DNA of 64,000 nt from CAWAMR01 sp963783095 (GCA_963783095.1 CAWAMR010000002.1:1550001-1614000), one strand, 5' to 3'; positions 1-9,608 are shown, counted from the first letter of the stretch. Numbers and translations: made by a program. The notes: a model not told the origin generated them from the letters alone.

Positions 1-1
1 G

Positions 2-193
2 ATTCGCACGATGATTCTTCGCATGGGCGAGGCTCAATTCGGTTCGGTGGCCACAGCAAAGGTAATAAGAACAATCGAGCAGATAACCTCTTTGGAAGAA
101 CTTGAAGCACTTGGGCTAAAACTTCTCAAAGTGAGGAGCTGGGAAGAACTTTTGGGTATTCCCGGCAAGAAACCGCGGCGACCTCGTTCTTGA
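2..193 (+). CDS. C-terminal end of a DUF4351-like protein (partial)
   Basis: The reading frame is open from the window edge, so the ATG at 11 is internal and the real start lies outside. The 60 or so visible residues have the pattern of the DUF4351 tail found at the C-terminus of Rpn/PD-(D/E)XK transposase-like nucleases of planctomycetes and cyanobacteria: a helix ending in TIEQITSLEELEALG followed by SWEELLG. The nuclease domain itself is not in the window, so function cannot be assigned from what is here. The ending is basic (KKPRRPRS). Confidence 0.5.
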   Translation: MRTMILRMGEAQFGSVATAKVIRTIEQITSLEELEALGLKLLKVRSWEELLGIPGKKPRRPRS

Positions 194-274
194 GAGCGAA
201 TTGAAGCAGGCGTCTCCAGCAGTTTGGTGGGTTTCTTTTCTCTTTTTCTCCTGTCAAAGAAATATCTTTGAGGG

Positions 275-2430
275 ATGATATTTATGACATGCTTTCGATT
301 GCTCGTTTGCATCTTATTATTCACATCGCTGCCGGCGTTAGCGGACGATCAAGCCGACGATGGGGGCAAGAAAGCTTACGAAGACGCCAGCCGATCCTTG
401 GCGTTTCGTTCGAAACCGCTCTACGAACTGGCCAAGGACTTCACGTCGATCATGAAAAAGCATCCGGATGGACCCTATTCGGGTAAATGCCTGAGTATCG
501 TCAAGATGCTCAAAGCGCACCATCGAGCAAGATCAGGAGGCGCAATACTGCCGTTGAAGGGTCCGCGCCAGATGGGCAAGGAAGAACGGATTGCGGATCT
601 GATTTATCGGCTACGCAATATGTATGACCTGGAGAGCAATTTTCGTGACTTGCATCGATGGAATGAGGAGAAGCAAAAACGCCTGCTACCTGGTTCATTC
701 TGCGGATGGACCTTTTGGCAGAATGGTGGCCCGGCACGTATTCTGGCCGCTATCGGAGTGGATGCAGTTCCCCAACTGGTCGATGCCCTGGACGACGATA
801 CGATTACAAGAAGCCATTCTGTTTTCGAAAATACCTGTTTTCGAGTAAGGGACGCCGTGGCGATTGTTCTGAATCAAATTGCCGGAAAAGCGCTCATAAC
901 GGAGCCAATTATCGATGATGACCAAGCTGCCGAGGCCAAAAAGCGAGTCAAAGAATGGTGGAAGGAATTTCAACGCAAGGGTGCGAAACAAAGTTTCATC
1001 GATGGGATCGAATCGGGGGATGTTGATAGCCTGCTTCAGGCGGAAAAATTGGTCGAGCATTACCCAGATGCAGCCCTCCCCTTTCTTCAAGGACTTTTGA
1101 AAAAGTTGACCGATGCGGAAGAGCGTTACCAACTCATCCAACTCACTGAGCCGCTCCGCGGCGAAAAAGTAGACCGGTTTCTGAGAGATCAGCTTCTTTC
1201 CCAACATCTCGAGTCGCGGATCTCGGCCGCGGAAATTCTGTGGAAGCTTTGTAAGGCCAGGGAGGCAATTCGTACCGTCTGCAAAGACTTTCACGATACC
1301 CCGGATCGAGACGACGAAATGACAGGGATAAGTATCTGGCGGCGTAATTTCCGAATGATTTGTTTTCTGTCTGACACTTGCGACGCCGAGGCCCTCCAAA
1401 CGCTGAACGCTGTATATCCAAAGAAGGAATTTGAGTTCCGCCTTGAGATCATCGAACGGATTGCTCACTCAATCCCAAAGGACGAGACGCTAACCCTGAA
1501 AGCCCGAGAAGAGATAGAAAAGCTATTGCTTCGGGGCTTCCAGGAAATCTCCGATCGAAATGGTTTTGACCATTTCAAGGGGAGTTTTCGATGCGTCGAT
1601 TGGGCAATCTACGGGCTAACTCGATTATGGAAATTATCTCCCGAGTTGGAATGGATAACTCCTTTTCGAACGCGCAAGAGCGCATGAGGATGCTCGTTCA
1701 AAACGAATGGCGAAAGCGGCAGAAATTGCCGCCCTTGCCGGCTGCCGATTTTCCTGTCATCAAACCATTGCCGAGAAACATCGTCGAACCTCTCGTGAAA
1801 GACTATCTCGATGAGAAAACCAAGGACGGCAAGAAGGCAATTGGTGCGAAAATTCAAGCTCTGGGGGTAGGTGTGTTGCCGGCTCTCAATGCATCCATCC
1901 GGAATCTCGACAAGAAGCATCCCGCGCTCGAGTCGCTGCAAATCCTGGCCAGCCAAATCTCCTTCTTCGTGGTCGATGTGCGGATTCTGGAAGGAAGCCA
2001 GAAGTTACCGGAAGAACTTCTAAAGGAACTCAAGCGCCGACAAAGCAAAATCCTGACAGAGGAGGACGCCGAAAAACTGGTCACTTATTTCTGGAACCAA
2101 ACTCCGGTCGGCATCGAGAGCCGAATGATCATTGATCGTCCCGAGGATGGATCTGGCACAGTAATTTGGGTTGCCTGGTACTCCCAGTCGACTTTCAAAG
2201 AGAAACCGCGAGAAAACAAATTTCGGTCGATCGAAATTCGCTCTTCCGAGTACAGGTTCCCGATGTCGCGTCCCAGTGCAAATTCCGAGGCAGAAGAAAA
2301 TGAAATCTCTCCCCGTTATTGGGGTCGGCTGTCGGACAACATCCGAAAACTTCACTCCAATGCGTTCGGGCAAAATGCCGAGATCTTGATTGTTATCGCT
2401 TCACTAACGCAGAAACCTGAAGATCCTTGA
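275..2430 (+). pseudogene. Exported HEAT-like repeat protein, split by a frameshift
   Basis: Two overlapping reading frames, 275-1687 and 1591-2430, together read as one protein of about 715 residues. The N-terminus has a clear signal peptide (hydrophobic run FRLLVCILLFTSLPALA, residues 7-23). The body is rich in amphipathic helices with phrases such as IGVDAVPQLVDALDDD and SRISAAEILWKLC that resemble HEAT/PBS-lyase repeats. The first frame ends at SPELEWITPF; the second continues naturally with ERMRMLVQNEWRKRQKLPPLP, a phrase typical of exported planctomycete HEAT proteins, placing the frame change near 1650-1665. Function unknown; probably a periplasmic scaffold. It is either a pseudogene or an indel error. 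Confidence 0.6.
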
Positions 2431-2505
2431 TCGCTTGTCTTTCGAATGCATAGTGTTCCGTACCGACTGGAAGCCCGGATTTGAAAAGAATATCTTGAGG
2501 AAGCA

Positions 2506-3291
2506 ATGACTACTCCTACCATGCCAACCGAACCGACTCAGCAAGCCACATTCCGCATCCTGCGCGGCGAGAAAGGCAAAGGCGAGTTCAAAGATTACAC
2601 CACAACCGTCTCCGAAGGGATGGTGGTTCTTGACGCCGTGCATCAGATTCAGGCCGATCAGGCCAATGACCTTGCCTGCCGCTGGAACTGCAAGGCGGGC
2701 AAGTGCGGCTCCTGCTCCGCCGAGATTAACGGCATGCCGAAATTGATGTGCATGACCCGCCTTAACGACCTGCCGCTCGAACTTCCCGTCATCATTGAGC
2801 CGATGCAGGCATTTCCGCATATCAAGGATCTGGTCACGGATGTTTCCTGGAACTTCGAAGCCAAGAAAAAGATAAAGAGTTTCACGCCGCGCAAGCCCGA
2901 CGCCCCGGATGGAACCTGGCGGATCGCTCCGGAAGATGTGGAGCGGGTGCAGGAATTCCGCAAGTGCATCGAGTGTTTTCTCTGTCAAAATGTTTGCCAC
3001 GTTTTGCGGGATCATCACAAGCACGAGAAATTCGTCGGTCCCAGGCTTATGGTTCATCTGGCTCAACTGGAAATGCACCCGCTCGACACCGAAGACCGCG
3101 TCGCCGATATGAAAAAAGAACACGGCATCGGTTTCTGCAACATCACCAAGTGCTGCACCAAAGTATGCCCGGAACACATCACGATCACCGATAACGCGAT
3201 CATCCCGTTAAAGGAACGCGTGGTCGACCAGTTCTACGACCCCGTTCAACAACTCATTCAACTGGTCTTGCCCAAACGAAAGAAGACCTGA
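2506..3291 (+). CDS. sdhB: Succinate dehydrogenase/fumarate reductase iron-sulfur subunit
   Basis: Iron-sulfur electron-transfer subunit of complex II, passing electrons between the flavoprotein and quinone at the membrane. The 261-residue protein has the plant-type [2Fe-2S] cysteines in CRWNCKAGKCGSC (C58, C62, C67, C70) plus C82, and the C-terminal ferredoxin-like cysteines CIECFLCQNVC and CNITKCCTKVCPEH for the [4Fe-4S] and [3Fe-4S] clusters. Length is normal for the family. ATG at 2506 follows an AGGAAG ribosome site. The flavoprotein (sdhA) and membrane anchor (sdhC) are not adjacent, so this is an isolated copy in the window. SdhB versus FrdB cannot be separated from sequence alone. Confidence 0.93.
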   Translation: MTTPTMPTEPTQQATFRILRGEKGKGEFKDYTTTVSEGMVVLDAVHQIQADQANDLACRWNCKAGKCGSCSAEINGMPKLMCMTRLNDLPLELPVIIEPMQAFPHIKDLVTDVSWNFEAKKKIKSFTPRKPDAPDGTWRIAPEDVERVQEFRKCIECFLCQNVCHVLRDHHKHEKFVGPRLMVHLAQLEMHPLDTEDRVADMKKEHGIGFCNITKCCTKVCPEHITITDNAIIPLKERVVDQFYDPVQQLIQLVLPKRKKT

Positions 3292-3303
3292 ACGCGGGGA
3301 ACA

Positions 3304-4140
3304 CTATATCATCCCAGTGCTTCGCAACCCGAACAATCGGGTGAGGACAAGCACCAAAGCGGCAACGATCACCATCAGCATCGATACGGCGATTGCACCG
3401 TACAAGTTACCGATATTCAATTCCAGGAAGACGGTCGTAGGCAACACTTCGGTCTTCATTCGAGTTGCCCCCGAAAAGATCAGTATGGGGCCGAACTCGC
3501 CCAGCGACTTGGCCCATGCGAGAGTCGCCGCCGTCAGCAAGCCTCGGCGGGCCTGGGGTAACGTGACTCGCCAAAAGGCCTGGCCCCGAGAACACCCCAA
3601 AGTCATGGCAACGTGTTCGGTGCGGGGTGAAATCTGGTCGAACGTGATGCGCATGGTTCGGACCGCGAACGCCGTCACGACCGCGAACTGGGCCAGGATG
3701 ACGCTCGGAATCGCATAGGTAATCCGTGTTCCAAACAACTGATTGGTCGCATCTTCAATCGTGCGTCCGGGCCAGGTCTGAAAGAAGATCAATAGACTTA
3801 GACCGATCACCAACGGCGGCAGCACGATGGGAATGTCCAGGATCGTATCGACCAATCCCTTGCCCCGAAACCGGGTCCGCGACAACAAATACCCCAGCGG
3901 AACCGCCACCCATAAAGCCAGGACCGTGGTGATCGTACAGGAGACAACGCTCAATTTGATGGCATAGCGGATCGGTGGACTCTGTAACGATTGAAGAAGA
4001 TGATCGGGAGTGGTGAAGAACAGATCTGCCGCCAGCAGGGCCACGATCAAAAGAACATAGGAACCACCGAGAACGCTCAGACCAAATATAAAGAAGCGAT
4101 CGGAGCGGATCGCGGCGGGAGAATCGCTGCTTTCATTCAT
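3304..4140 (-). CDS. modB: Molybdate ABC transporter permease
   Basis: Inner-membrane permease of a molybdate (or tungstate) ABC importer. The 278-residue product has a string of hydrophobic segments and the permease EAA loop, EHVAMTLGCSRGQAFWRVTLP, that docks on the ATPase; AKSLGEFGPILIFSGATR is typical of ModB/CysTW permeases. I chose the ATG at 4140 (MNESSDSPAA) because upstream codons of the longer frame are the shadow of modA. It lies 16 bp after modA on the same strand. No modC ATPase gene follows; the next gene, sdhB, is convergent. Confidence 0.88.
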   Translation of the reverse strand: MNESSDSPAAIRSDRFFIFGLSVLGGSYVLLIVALLAADLFFTTPDHLLQSLQSPPIRYAIKLSVVSCTITTVLALWVAVPLGYLLSRTRFRGKGLVDTILDIPIVLPPLVIGLSLLIFFQTWPGRTIEDATNQLFGTRITYAIPSVILAQFAVVTAFAVRTMRITFDQISPRTEHVAMTLGCSRGQAFWRVTLPQARRGLLTAATLAWAKSLGEFGPILIFSGATRMKTEVLPTTVFLELNIGNLYGAIAVSMLMVIVAALVLVLTRLFGLRSTGMI

Positions 4141-4156
4141 GGCCAAAAAATCCCAG

Positions 4157-4963
4157 CTAAGGCCGGTTCGGATTGCCCACATGGGTAAAGCCATGCTTCT
4201 TCCAGATTGCACCACAGCCGTTGACGACGAATTCAGCCAATGCCAGAGTTTCGGTGTAATGTTTACTGTTCTCGACAACACCGATCCTGGCAGTAGCCGT
4301 GATCCCTTCCAGTTCCTTGAGATGAACGATCTTGAGCATTCGATAATTCGGGCTGGCAACCATACTATCCCAGATGATGCCGGCATCGATCGACTTGCCC
4401 AGCTTGACGGCATTGGCGACGTCGGTGACCGGCCCAAGCTCCACATGATTCTTGGAATTCATCAATTGCTGCCATCTGGCTTCACCCAGATGTGCATGAG
4501 TAAGCCGGGAAATGGCCGCGGCAGATGGATTGGCGATGAAAATCCGAGCTTCTTGGTTGAACAAGTCATCCCAGTCCTTGATCGATTTGTCGTAAATGGG
4601 ACTCACGACCAGAGCCGCGTTCATCTGAACCAGCGGAAAGACATCCTTCAATAAACCCTTCTGTTGTGCCTCCACAATGTAGCTCTCATCCGCAGGGAGA
4701 AACAAGTCGCCCTGTTTCGACAACTGAAGATTCGTCAAAATGGTTTCGGATGCGCCGTAGTGAACCTCAACCCGGACTCCGGTTTTCTGTTCGTAAAGGG
4801 GGATGATCTCTTCCATCGGCTCGCGCATGGCCGCGGCACAATAGAGTACGATCACCGGCCCCCGATGACTGGTATCAGTCCACACCAGTACCGCAACAAG
4901 TCCGGCGACCAGCAAGACCGAAGCCGCGGCAACGAATCCGAAGGAATGAAACCAGGTACGCAT
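4157..4963 (-). CDS. modA: Molybdate-binding protein
   Basis: Substrate-binding component of a molybdate importer. The 268-residue protein has a single N-terminal hydrophobic segment (residues 8-27), either a signal peptide or a membrane anchor with no lipobox, followed by the ModA fold: CAAAMREPMEEIIPLYEQKTGVRVEVHYGAS, then DLFLPADESYI and the C-terminal AGIIWDSMV. Start ATG at 4963 is only 4 bp downstream of the preceding DUF4198 gene's stop, so the two are almost certainly co-transcribed, with modB next. Specificity for molybdate against tungstate is inferred from family only. Confidence 0.87.
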   Translation of the reverse strand: MRTWFHSFGFVAAASVLLVAGLVAVLVWTDTSHRGPVIVLYCAAAMREPMEEIIPLYEQKTGVRVEVHYGASETILTNLQLSKQGDLFLPADESYIVEAQQKGLLKDVFPLVQMNAALVVSPIYDKSIKDWDDLFNQEARIFIANPSAAAISRLTHAHLGEARWQQLMNSKNHVELGPVTDVANAVKLGKSIDAGIIWDSMVASPNYRMLKIVHLKELEGITATARIGVVENSKHYTETLALAEFVVNGCGAIWKKHGFTHVGNPNRP

Positions 4964-4967
4964 GATG

Positions 4968-5651
4968 TCACTTCATTTCGACCACCAGCGTTGCATAGTG
5001 GCGGATTTCTTCGTACTTCTTGCCGCCGACTTCGCCCGAAACGGTCTGTATGTACCGCGTCCACACACCATATCGGCCCTTGGCCGCGAATGGGCCGGTG
5101 AAGCCTTCCTTATCGGTCTTGGTTTTCTCGCTTTTTTCCACTCCCGGAACCATGATCGTGACTTCCAGACCCTCCGCCGGTTTTCCCTTGACCAGAACCT
5201 GGAAACGCACTTTACCTTCCTTGATCGCCGGCACGACTTCCACGGGCGCGGCCTTGCCGACCGTTCCCAGCCCTTCCGGGGTGCCCACGATTGCTTTCGG
5301 ATAATACTTCAAAAGGATCGGTTTGGAGTCTCCTTTCTGGAGAACGCCCATATCGGTGGTGCCGAAGATGAGTCGATTACCTTTGCCCGGCACTTCGACG
5401 ATCAGTTCATGCTTGCCCTTTTCCAGGGTCAAGGCAGTTTCTTTGCCCACGGCATCGCGGACGGTTAATGTTGTCTTGGCCAGCTTGGAAACATCAATGT
5501 TCTCATCCGGATTGAGACCATCGCTGAAGACGACCAAAGCCACGTCGTTTTTTGCATTGGTTGGTTGATTGGGAACGACGAATACAAAATGTGCCTGGGC
5601 ACAGATCGCTATCGCCAGACCAAGAATCGCAACACCGAAAAGGCGCTTCAT
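4968..5651 (-). CDS. Exported DUF4198 protein
   Basis: A 227-residue exported protein with a signal peptide (MKRLFGVAILGLAIAICAQA). It begins AHFVFVVP after the cleavage site and continues with beta-rich segments including a TDKEGFTGPFAAKGRYGVWTRY stretch, the layout of DUF4198, a periplasmic family often found beside metal uptake genes such as nickel, cobalt or iron systems. The start at 5651 has a GAGGAG ribosome site; the longer frame upstream lacks one. It heads the DUF4198-modA-modB operon, which suggests a periplasmic helper for oxyanion or metal uptake. That role is inference. Confidence 0.75.
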   Translation of the reverse strand: MKRLFGVAILGLAIAICAQAHFVFVVPNQPTNAKNDVALVVFSDGLNPDENIDVSKLAKTTLTVRDAVGKETALTLEKGKHELIVEVPGKGNRLIFGTTDMGVLQKGDSKPILLKYYPKAIVGTPEGLGTVGKAAPVEVVPAIKEGKVRFQVLVKGKPAEGLEVTIMVPGVEKSEKTKTDKEGFTGPFAAKGRYGVWTRYIQTVSGEVGGKKYEEIRHYATLVVEMK

Positions 5652-5775
5652 GGTTTCTCCTCGACATGGAAATGGATTGAAGAACAAAGGCCGACCCATT
5701 CTTGGGGAACTTCTTCCGAATAAATAGTGTTCTATTTACCGGGAACGGATTTTGCCACGATGGTCGCCTATGGCA

Positions 5776-5834
5776 GTCCAAGTTCAAGAGGCTGCATCAA
5801 AAGATTATTGGATTTCAACTTGGAACTTGGAACT
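5776..5834. repeat. Intergenic hairpin, TTCCAAG family, copy A1
   Basis: Short left arm GTCCAAGTTCAAG and right arm TTCAACTTGGAACTTGGAAC separated by a unique centre. It starts 5 bp after the stop of the sigma-54 regulator and lies before the DUF4198 gene. Same unit as the copies near 14.0, 15.7, 21.5, 22.6 and 38.8 kb. Confidence 0.75.
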
Positions 5835-5838
5835 ACTC

Positions 5839-7170
5839 TCACAAACCATAGCGCCTGCGTTTGCGATACAGCGTGCTGGGATCGATGCCCAAGATTTCCG
5901 CTGCATCGTCCAGCGACGAACTGGTGGATAGAACGCGCCGAATGTGTTCGGCCTCCAGGGCATCGAGCGTAACCGCTGAGCCGATCTCAATTTTCGTTGC
6001 TGCCGGCGTGCCGATTTGCACGGGCAATTGCGCCAGCCCAACTTCTTCATCGTTGGTCAAGATCACTCCACGCTCGACGGCATTGCGAAGTTCGCGCAGA
6101 TTTCCCGGCCAGCGATAGCGTTCCAGCGCTGCCCGCGCCTCAGCGGTAAGATGGGTGATGCGCTTGGCATTTTGACGGGAAAAGAACGCCAGCAAATGTT
6201 CCGCAAGCGGCAACACGTCGCGCCGGCGTTCGCGCAAGGGGGGAAGTCGAATTTCCATGACGTTGAGCCGGTAGAAGAGATCTTCGCGAAATCGGCCGGC
6301 AGCAACCTCGGCTTCCAAATCGTGGTTGGTCGCGGCCATGATGCGAACGTCCCCGTGCCGAGTGCGATTTTCGCCGATACGTTCGTAGGCTTTCTCCTGA
6401 AGGAAGCGCAGCAATTTGGGCTGAAGTAGAAGAGGTAAATCGCCAATTTCATCCAGGAACAGCGTCCCGCCCTCGGTTGCGGCGACCTTGCCCTCCGTAT
6501 CCTTGGTTGCGCCGGTAAAGGAGCCTTTGACGTGTCCAAACAGGTTGCTTTCCAGCAACTCGGCGGACAGGCTGGGGCAATGGACGGTTACGAAAGGACC
6601 GGCAGCACGCCGGCTTTGCGCATGAATGGTCCGCGCCAGCACTCCTTTACCTGTGCCGCTTTCGCCGCGCAACAACACCGTGACTTCCGTTGGAGCAACT
6701 TGCATCGCAACATCGAGTAGCGCGCGCATGGAAGGTTCGTTCGATGTGAGATCGACCTCCGGGATCGCTTCGCGTACCTGGTCCTGTAAACTGGCAACCT
6801 GATTTTGCAAACCCTGGACCAGCTTGCGACGATCGAGAAGGACTCGCAGCTGATCGGGTGTAAATGGTTTGGGCAGATAGTCGAATGCCCCAAGACGAAT
6901 GGCCAACACCGCGCTATCGATGCTGGCATACGCGGTCATGATGATGACGGCAGTTGACGGGGACGTCTCGATCAGTTGCGGGAGAAGTTCAAGTCCTTTT
7001 TCTCGACCGAGCCTCAGGTCGAGGAACGCCACGTCAAATCGATCCTCGTTCAGCAGGCGTAGTGCCACATCTGCTGTGCTCGCCTCGGCAACGGAATGGC
7101 CCATGCTCTCCAGTGTCGTACGTAGCGTTCGCCGCAGACTCAACTCGTCATCAATCAACAAGATCTTCAT
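5839..7170 (-). CDS. NtrC-family sigma-54-dependent response regulator
   Basis: Phosphorylation-activated transcription activator for sigma-54 promoters. Domains: receiver with acidic residues D7/D8, phospho-acceptor D51 and K101; AAA+ ATPase with Walker A GESGTGKG (169-176), the sigma-54 contact loop GSFTGA (216-221) and Walker B GGTLFLDEIGDL; and a C-terminal Fis-type helix-turn-helix (DDAAEILGIDPSTLYRKRRR). 443 residues, normal length. I start at ATG 7170 (MKILLIDDE), with GGGGA upstream; an in-frame ATG six codons earlier (7188) is possible. No histidine kinase is adjacent. The loop has Ser in place of the common first Ala, a tolerated variant. Confidence 0.93.
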   Translation of the reverse strand: MKILLIDDELSLRRTLRTTLESMGHSVAEASTADVALRLLNEDRFDVAFLDLRLGREKGLELLPQLIETSPSTAVIIMTAYASIDSAVLAIRLGAFDYLPKPFTPDQLRVLLDRRKLVQGLQNQVASLQDQVREAIPEVDLTSNEPSMRALLDVAMQVAPTEVTVLLRGESGTGKGVLARTIHAQSRRAAGPFVTVHCPSLSAELLESNLFGHVKGSFTGATKDTEGKVAATEGGTLFLDEIGDLPLLLQPKLLRFLQEKAYERIGENRTRHGDVRIMAATNHDLEAEVAAGRFREDLFYRLNVMEIRLPPLRERRRDVLPLAEHLLAFFSRQNAKRITHLTAEARAALERYRWPGNLRELRNAVERGVILTNDEEVGLAQLPVQIGTPAATKIEIGSAVTLDALEAEHIRRVLSTSSSLDDAAEILGIDPSTLYRKRRRYGL

Positions 7171-7408
7171 GCCGTTTATTTTCCCCATGAAACCGTTGGC
7201 GTATCGACATCCGGATTGCGATTTGCTTCGTATTGCCCAATCCGGATTCCGAACCTCCGGCTCCGCGATTGTCAATTTCATTTGAGGGCCAAGAGGTTCT
7301 TGTATTCTATTGTTGTCTCCGGTTGATACCCGTACTCGACGATGAAAAGCATTACTGGATCGAGCAAGCCGAGGTCGAAGAATTACACGATCCGCACGAA
7401 AGTAAAAT

Positions 7409-8161
7409 ATGTACGCAATGTACGCTGTCGTCTTCACCATCTTTGCTGTCTACCTCGGAACCGTCGCAGTGCTGTTCGAGGGCTTTGCCTGGTTCTTACT
7501 GTGGCCGGCAGTCAGTGTCTTCCTCGTGGGGCTTGCGTACGCGGGCCTTGGCGTGCGAGTATTCGGTAAACGTCCGGATGGTCGATTGGTTGCCTGGAAA
7601 CTACTGCTAATGTTGCCGTTTCTTTGTCTAACGTGGGGAATTTGGCATTTCATCCGTTTTTGGTCGAGAGAGGCACCGTTTGCTGAAGTGATCTCTGGGT
7701 TTTGGATTGGCCGCCGTTGTTTTCCTTCGGAAATACCAAGTGACATCACGATCATCGTCGATCTGACTTCGGAATTCTTCGAACCCCGAAGGAATCGGAC
7801 GGAGAAACAATATCACTGTTTGCCGATTCTCGATGCCGGTGTCCCACAACTTAAACCGTTTGAGGAGTTGGTCGCTCAGGTTGCGTCGTCCGGTCCTGGA
7901 GTGTTCATCCATTGTGGAGCGGGACATGGGCGCACTGGTTTATTTGCAGCTGCGGTGCTGATCGCGCGCGGTGCCGCATTCGATCGGAATCAGGCTATCG
8001 CGATGATGCGTGCGGTTCGACCTCGGATTCGGCTCAACCAGGTACAGCGACGATTTCTGAGGACATGGAACGAATCACGAATTGAGATTCGCGATCGCAT
8101 ACTTTCACCCTCTGAGCAAGAGTCCAATACTCCGCACCCTCAACCGAATAACCCTCTATGA
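7409..8161 (+). CDS. Membrane-anchored dual-specificity phosphatase
   Basis: A 250-residue protein with three hydrophobic N-terminal segments (about residues 4-25, 27-48 and 62-82) and a cytoplasmic cysteine-phosphatase domain. The signature HCGAGHGRTG carries catalytic C169 and R175, the HCX5R motif of tyrosine/dual-specificity phosphatases; LDAGVP (D142) could be the general-acid loop. It probably removes phosphate from protein tyrosine/serine or from a lipid headgroup. The stop overlaps the start of the following Pnkp gene as ATGA (8158-8161), which points to translational coupling. The gene is divergent from the sigma-54 regulator. Confidence 0.82.
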   Translation: MYAMYAVVFTIFAVYLGTVAVLFEGFAWFLLWPAVSVFLVGLAYAGLGVRVFGKRPDGRLVAWKLLLMLPFLCLTWGIWHFIRFWSREAPFAEVISGFWIGRRCFPSEIPSDITIIVDLTSEFFEPRRNRTEKQYHCLPILDAGVPQLKPFEELVAQVASSGPGVFIHCGAGHGRTGLFAAAVLIARGAAFDRNQAIAMMRAVRPRIRLNQVQRRFLRTWNESRIEIRDRILSPSEQESNTPHPQPNNPL

Positions 8162-9465
8162 AGATTACGCTCCCCGAACTTTCGCTCATCCTCCTTGTGG
8201 GATCTTCCGGATCGGGCAAATCGACTTTTGCCCACAAACATTTCCGGCCCACGGAAATCCTTTCTTCCGACTACTTTCGGGCAATGGTTTCCGACGATGA
8301 AACCGATCAATCCGTCAGCGCAGCGGCGTTTGAATTGCTGCATTTAACTTGTGCCAAACGGCTCATGCTTGGAAAGCTCACCGTTATTGATGCAACCAAC
8401 GTCCAACCCGACGCCCGAAAACCGTTCCTCGAACTGGCCCGGCGCTACCATGTCCTGCCGATCGCCATTGTCTTCGATTTGCCGGAAGAACTATGCTACG
8501 AGCGAAATCGGCACCGTCCGAATCGCAGTTTCGGCTCGCATGTGATTCGCAATCAGGTCCAACAAATGCATCGCTCCATGCCTCGCCTACGCAACGAGGG
8601 ATTCAAAATCGGTCACATCTTCTCGACCGAGGAAGAAATCAACAATGTCGTCATCGAACGGGAGCCGCTCTGGGTGAACAAGAAATCGGAGCATGGCCCC
8701 TTCGACATCATCGGCGACGTTCACGGCTGCTTCGATGAATTGAAAACGCTTCTCCAGATGCTCGGTTATACTTTCACGCCTGAAGGAGTCATTCCGCCGC
8801 AGGGACGCAAGGCGATTTTCGTCGGCGACCTGGGGGATCGCGGCCCCGATACTCCCGGCGTGCTGGAACTGGTCATGGGCATGGTCAAGGCTGGGAACGC
8901 CCTGTGCGTGCGCGGCAACCACGACGACAAACTTTGCCGCAAGTTAAAGGGCAAAGACGTCAGCATCTCGCACGGGCTGGAACTGTCGCTCGCCCAGCTT
9001 GAAACTCGCCCAACCGAATTCCGCGAAGAGGTCCGCGATTTTCTCGACCGCCTCGTCAGTCACTATGTCCTGAACGATGGAAAATTAGTCGTTGCTCATG
9101 CGGGGATGAAGGAGAATCTTCAGGGGCGGACATCCGAGCGCGTGCGCGTTTTCGGACTTTATGGCGAGACCACAGGTGAATCGGATGAATTCGGCTTGCC
9201 CGTCCGCCTCAACTGGGCGGCGGAGTATCGTGGCCGGGCGCAGGTTGTCTATGGCCACACGGCAACAATTCACCCCGAATGGCTCAACCGTACTCTCTGC
9301 ATCGATACCGGCTGCGTCTATGGCGGAAAGTTGACAGCGCTTTCGCTACCCCGAACAAGAATTGGTTTCCGTCCCAGCGCTAAAGATGTATTGCGAACCC
9401 AAGCGACCGTTGGCTCCGTTGGTTCCAGCAGCGCCGGCCTTGACTTCACAACAAGTTGCCGATGA
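8158..9465 (+). CDS. pnkp: Polynucleotide kinase-phosphatase (Pnkp) lacking the ligase domain
   Basis: RNA-end-healing enzyme. Residues 1-170 are a P-loop 5'-kinase (Walker A GSSGSGKST, 15-23), and about 180-420 a metallophosphoesterase for 2',3'-ends with GDVHG (186-190), GDLGDRG (223-229) and GNHD (253-256). The open frame ends at 9465, but near 9340 the coding sense moves to another frame (RYPEQELVSVP...YCEPKRPLAPLVP), ending at TGA 9518-9520 after VADDVLDIVDVLATKEKKD. That is where the third, RNA-ligase domain of the usual roughly 850-residue protein begins. So the gene has one frameshift and a truncated C-terminus; the second stop lies in a hairpin repeat. The start overlaps the phosphatase gene. 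Confidence 0.85.
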   Translation: MKITLPELSLILLVGSSGSGKSTFAHKHFRPTEILSSDYFRAMVSDDETDQSVSAAAFELLHLTCAKRLMLGKLTVIDATNVQPDARKPFLELARRYHVLPIAIVFDLPEELCYERNRHRPNRSFGSHVIRNQVQQMHRSMPRLRNEGFKIGHIFSTEEEINNVVIEREPLWVNKKSEHGPFDIIGDVHGCFDELKTLLQMLGYTFTPEGVIPPQGRKAIFVGDLGDRGPDTPGVLELVMGMVKAGNALCVRGNHDDKLCRKLKGKDVSISHGLELSLAQLETRPTEFREEVRDFLDRLVSHYVLNDGKLVVAHAGMKENLQGRTSERVRVFGLYGETTGESDEFGLPVRLNWAAEYRGRAQVVYGHTATIHPEWLNRTLCIDTGCVYGGKLTALSLPRTRIGFRPSAKDVLRTQATVGSVGSSSAGLDFTTSCR

Positions 9466-9515
9466 CGTTCTCGACATTGTCGATGTGCTGGCAACCAAAG
9501 AAAAGAAGGATTGCA

Positions 9516-9608
9516 TATGAGGAAAGCAGGAATGCAGGAACCGAACCAGTTTGACACAAGAATCATTGACTATCAAAAAAGTTTTCCTGGATTCCTGCAT
9601 TCCTCATA
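9516..9608. repeat. Intergenic hairpin, GCAGGAAT family (J)
   Basis: Left arm TATGAGGAAAGCAGGAATGC (continuing AGGAA) at 9516-9540 and its near-complement at 9582-9608 (TTTTCCTGGATTCCTGCATT, continuing CCTCATA) enclose a centre of 41 nt. The element begins at the truncated end of the Pnkp gene and contributes its TGA. Confidence 0.8.

Noticed and set aside
3304..4446. Longer ModB of 380 residues
   Set aside because: The first 102 residues are the reverse-frame shadow of modA; the true protein starts at 4140.
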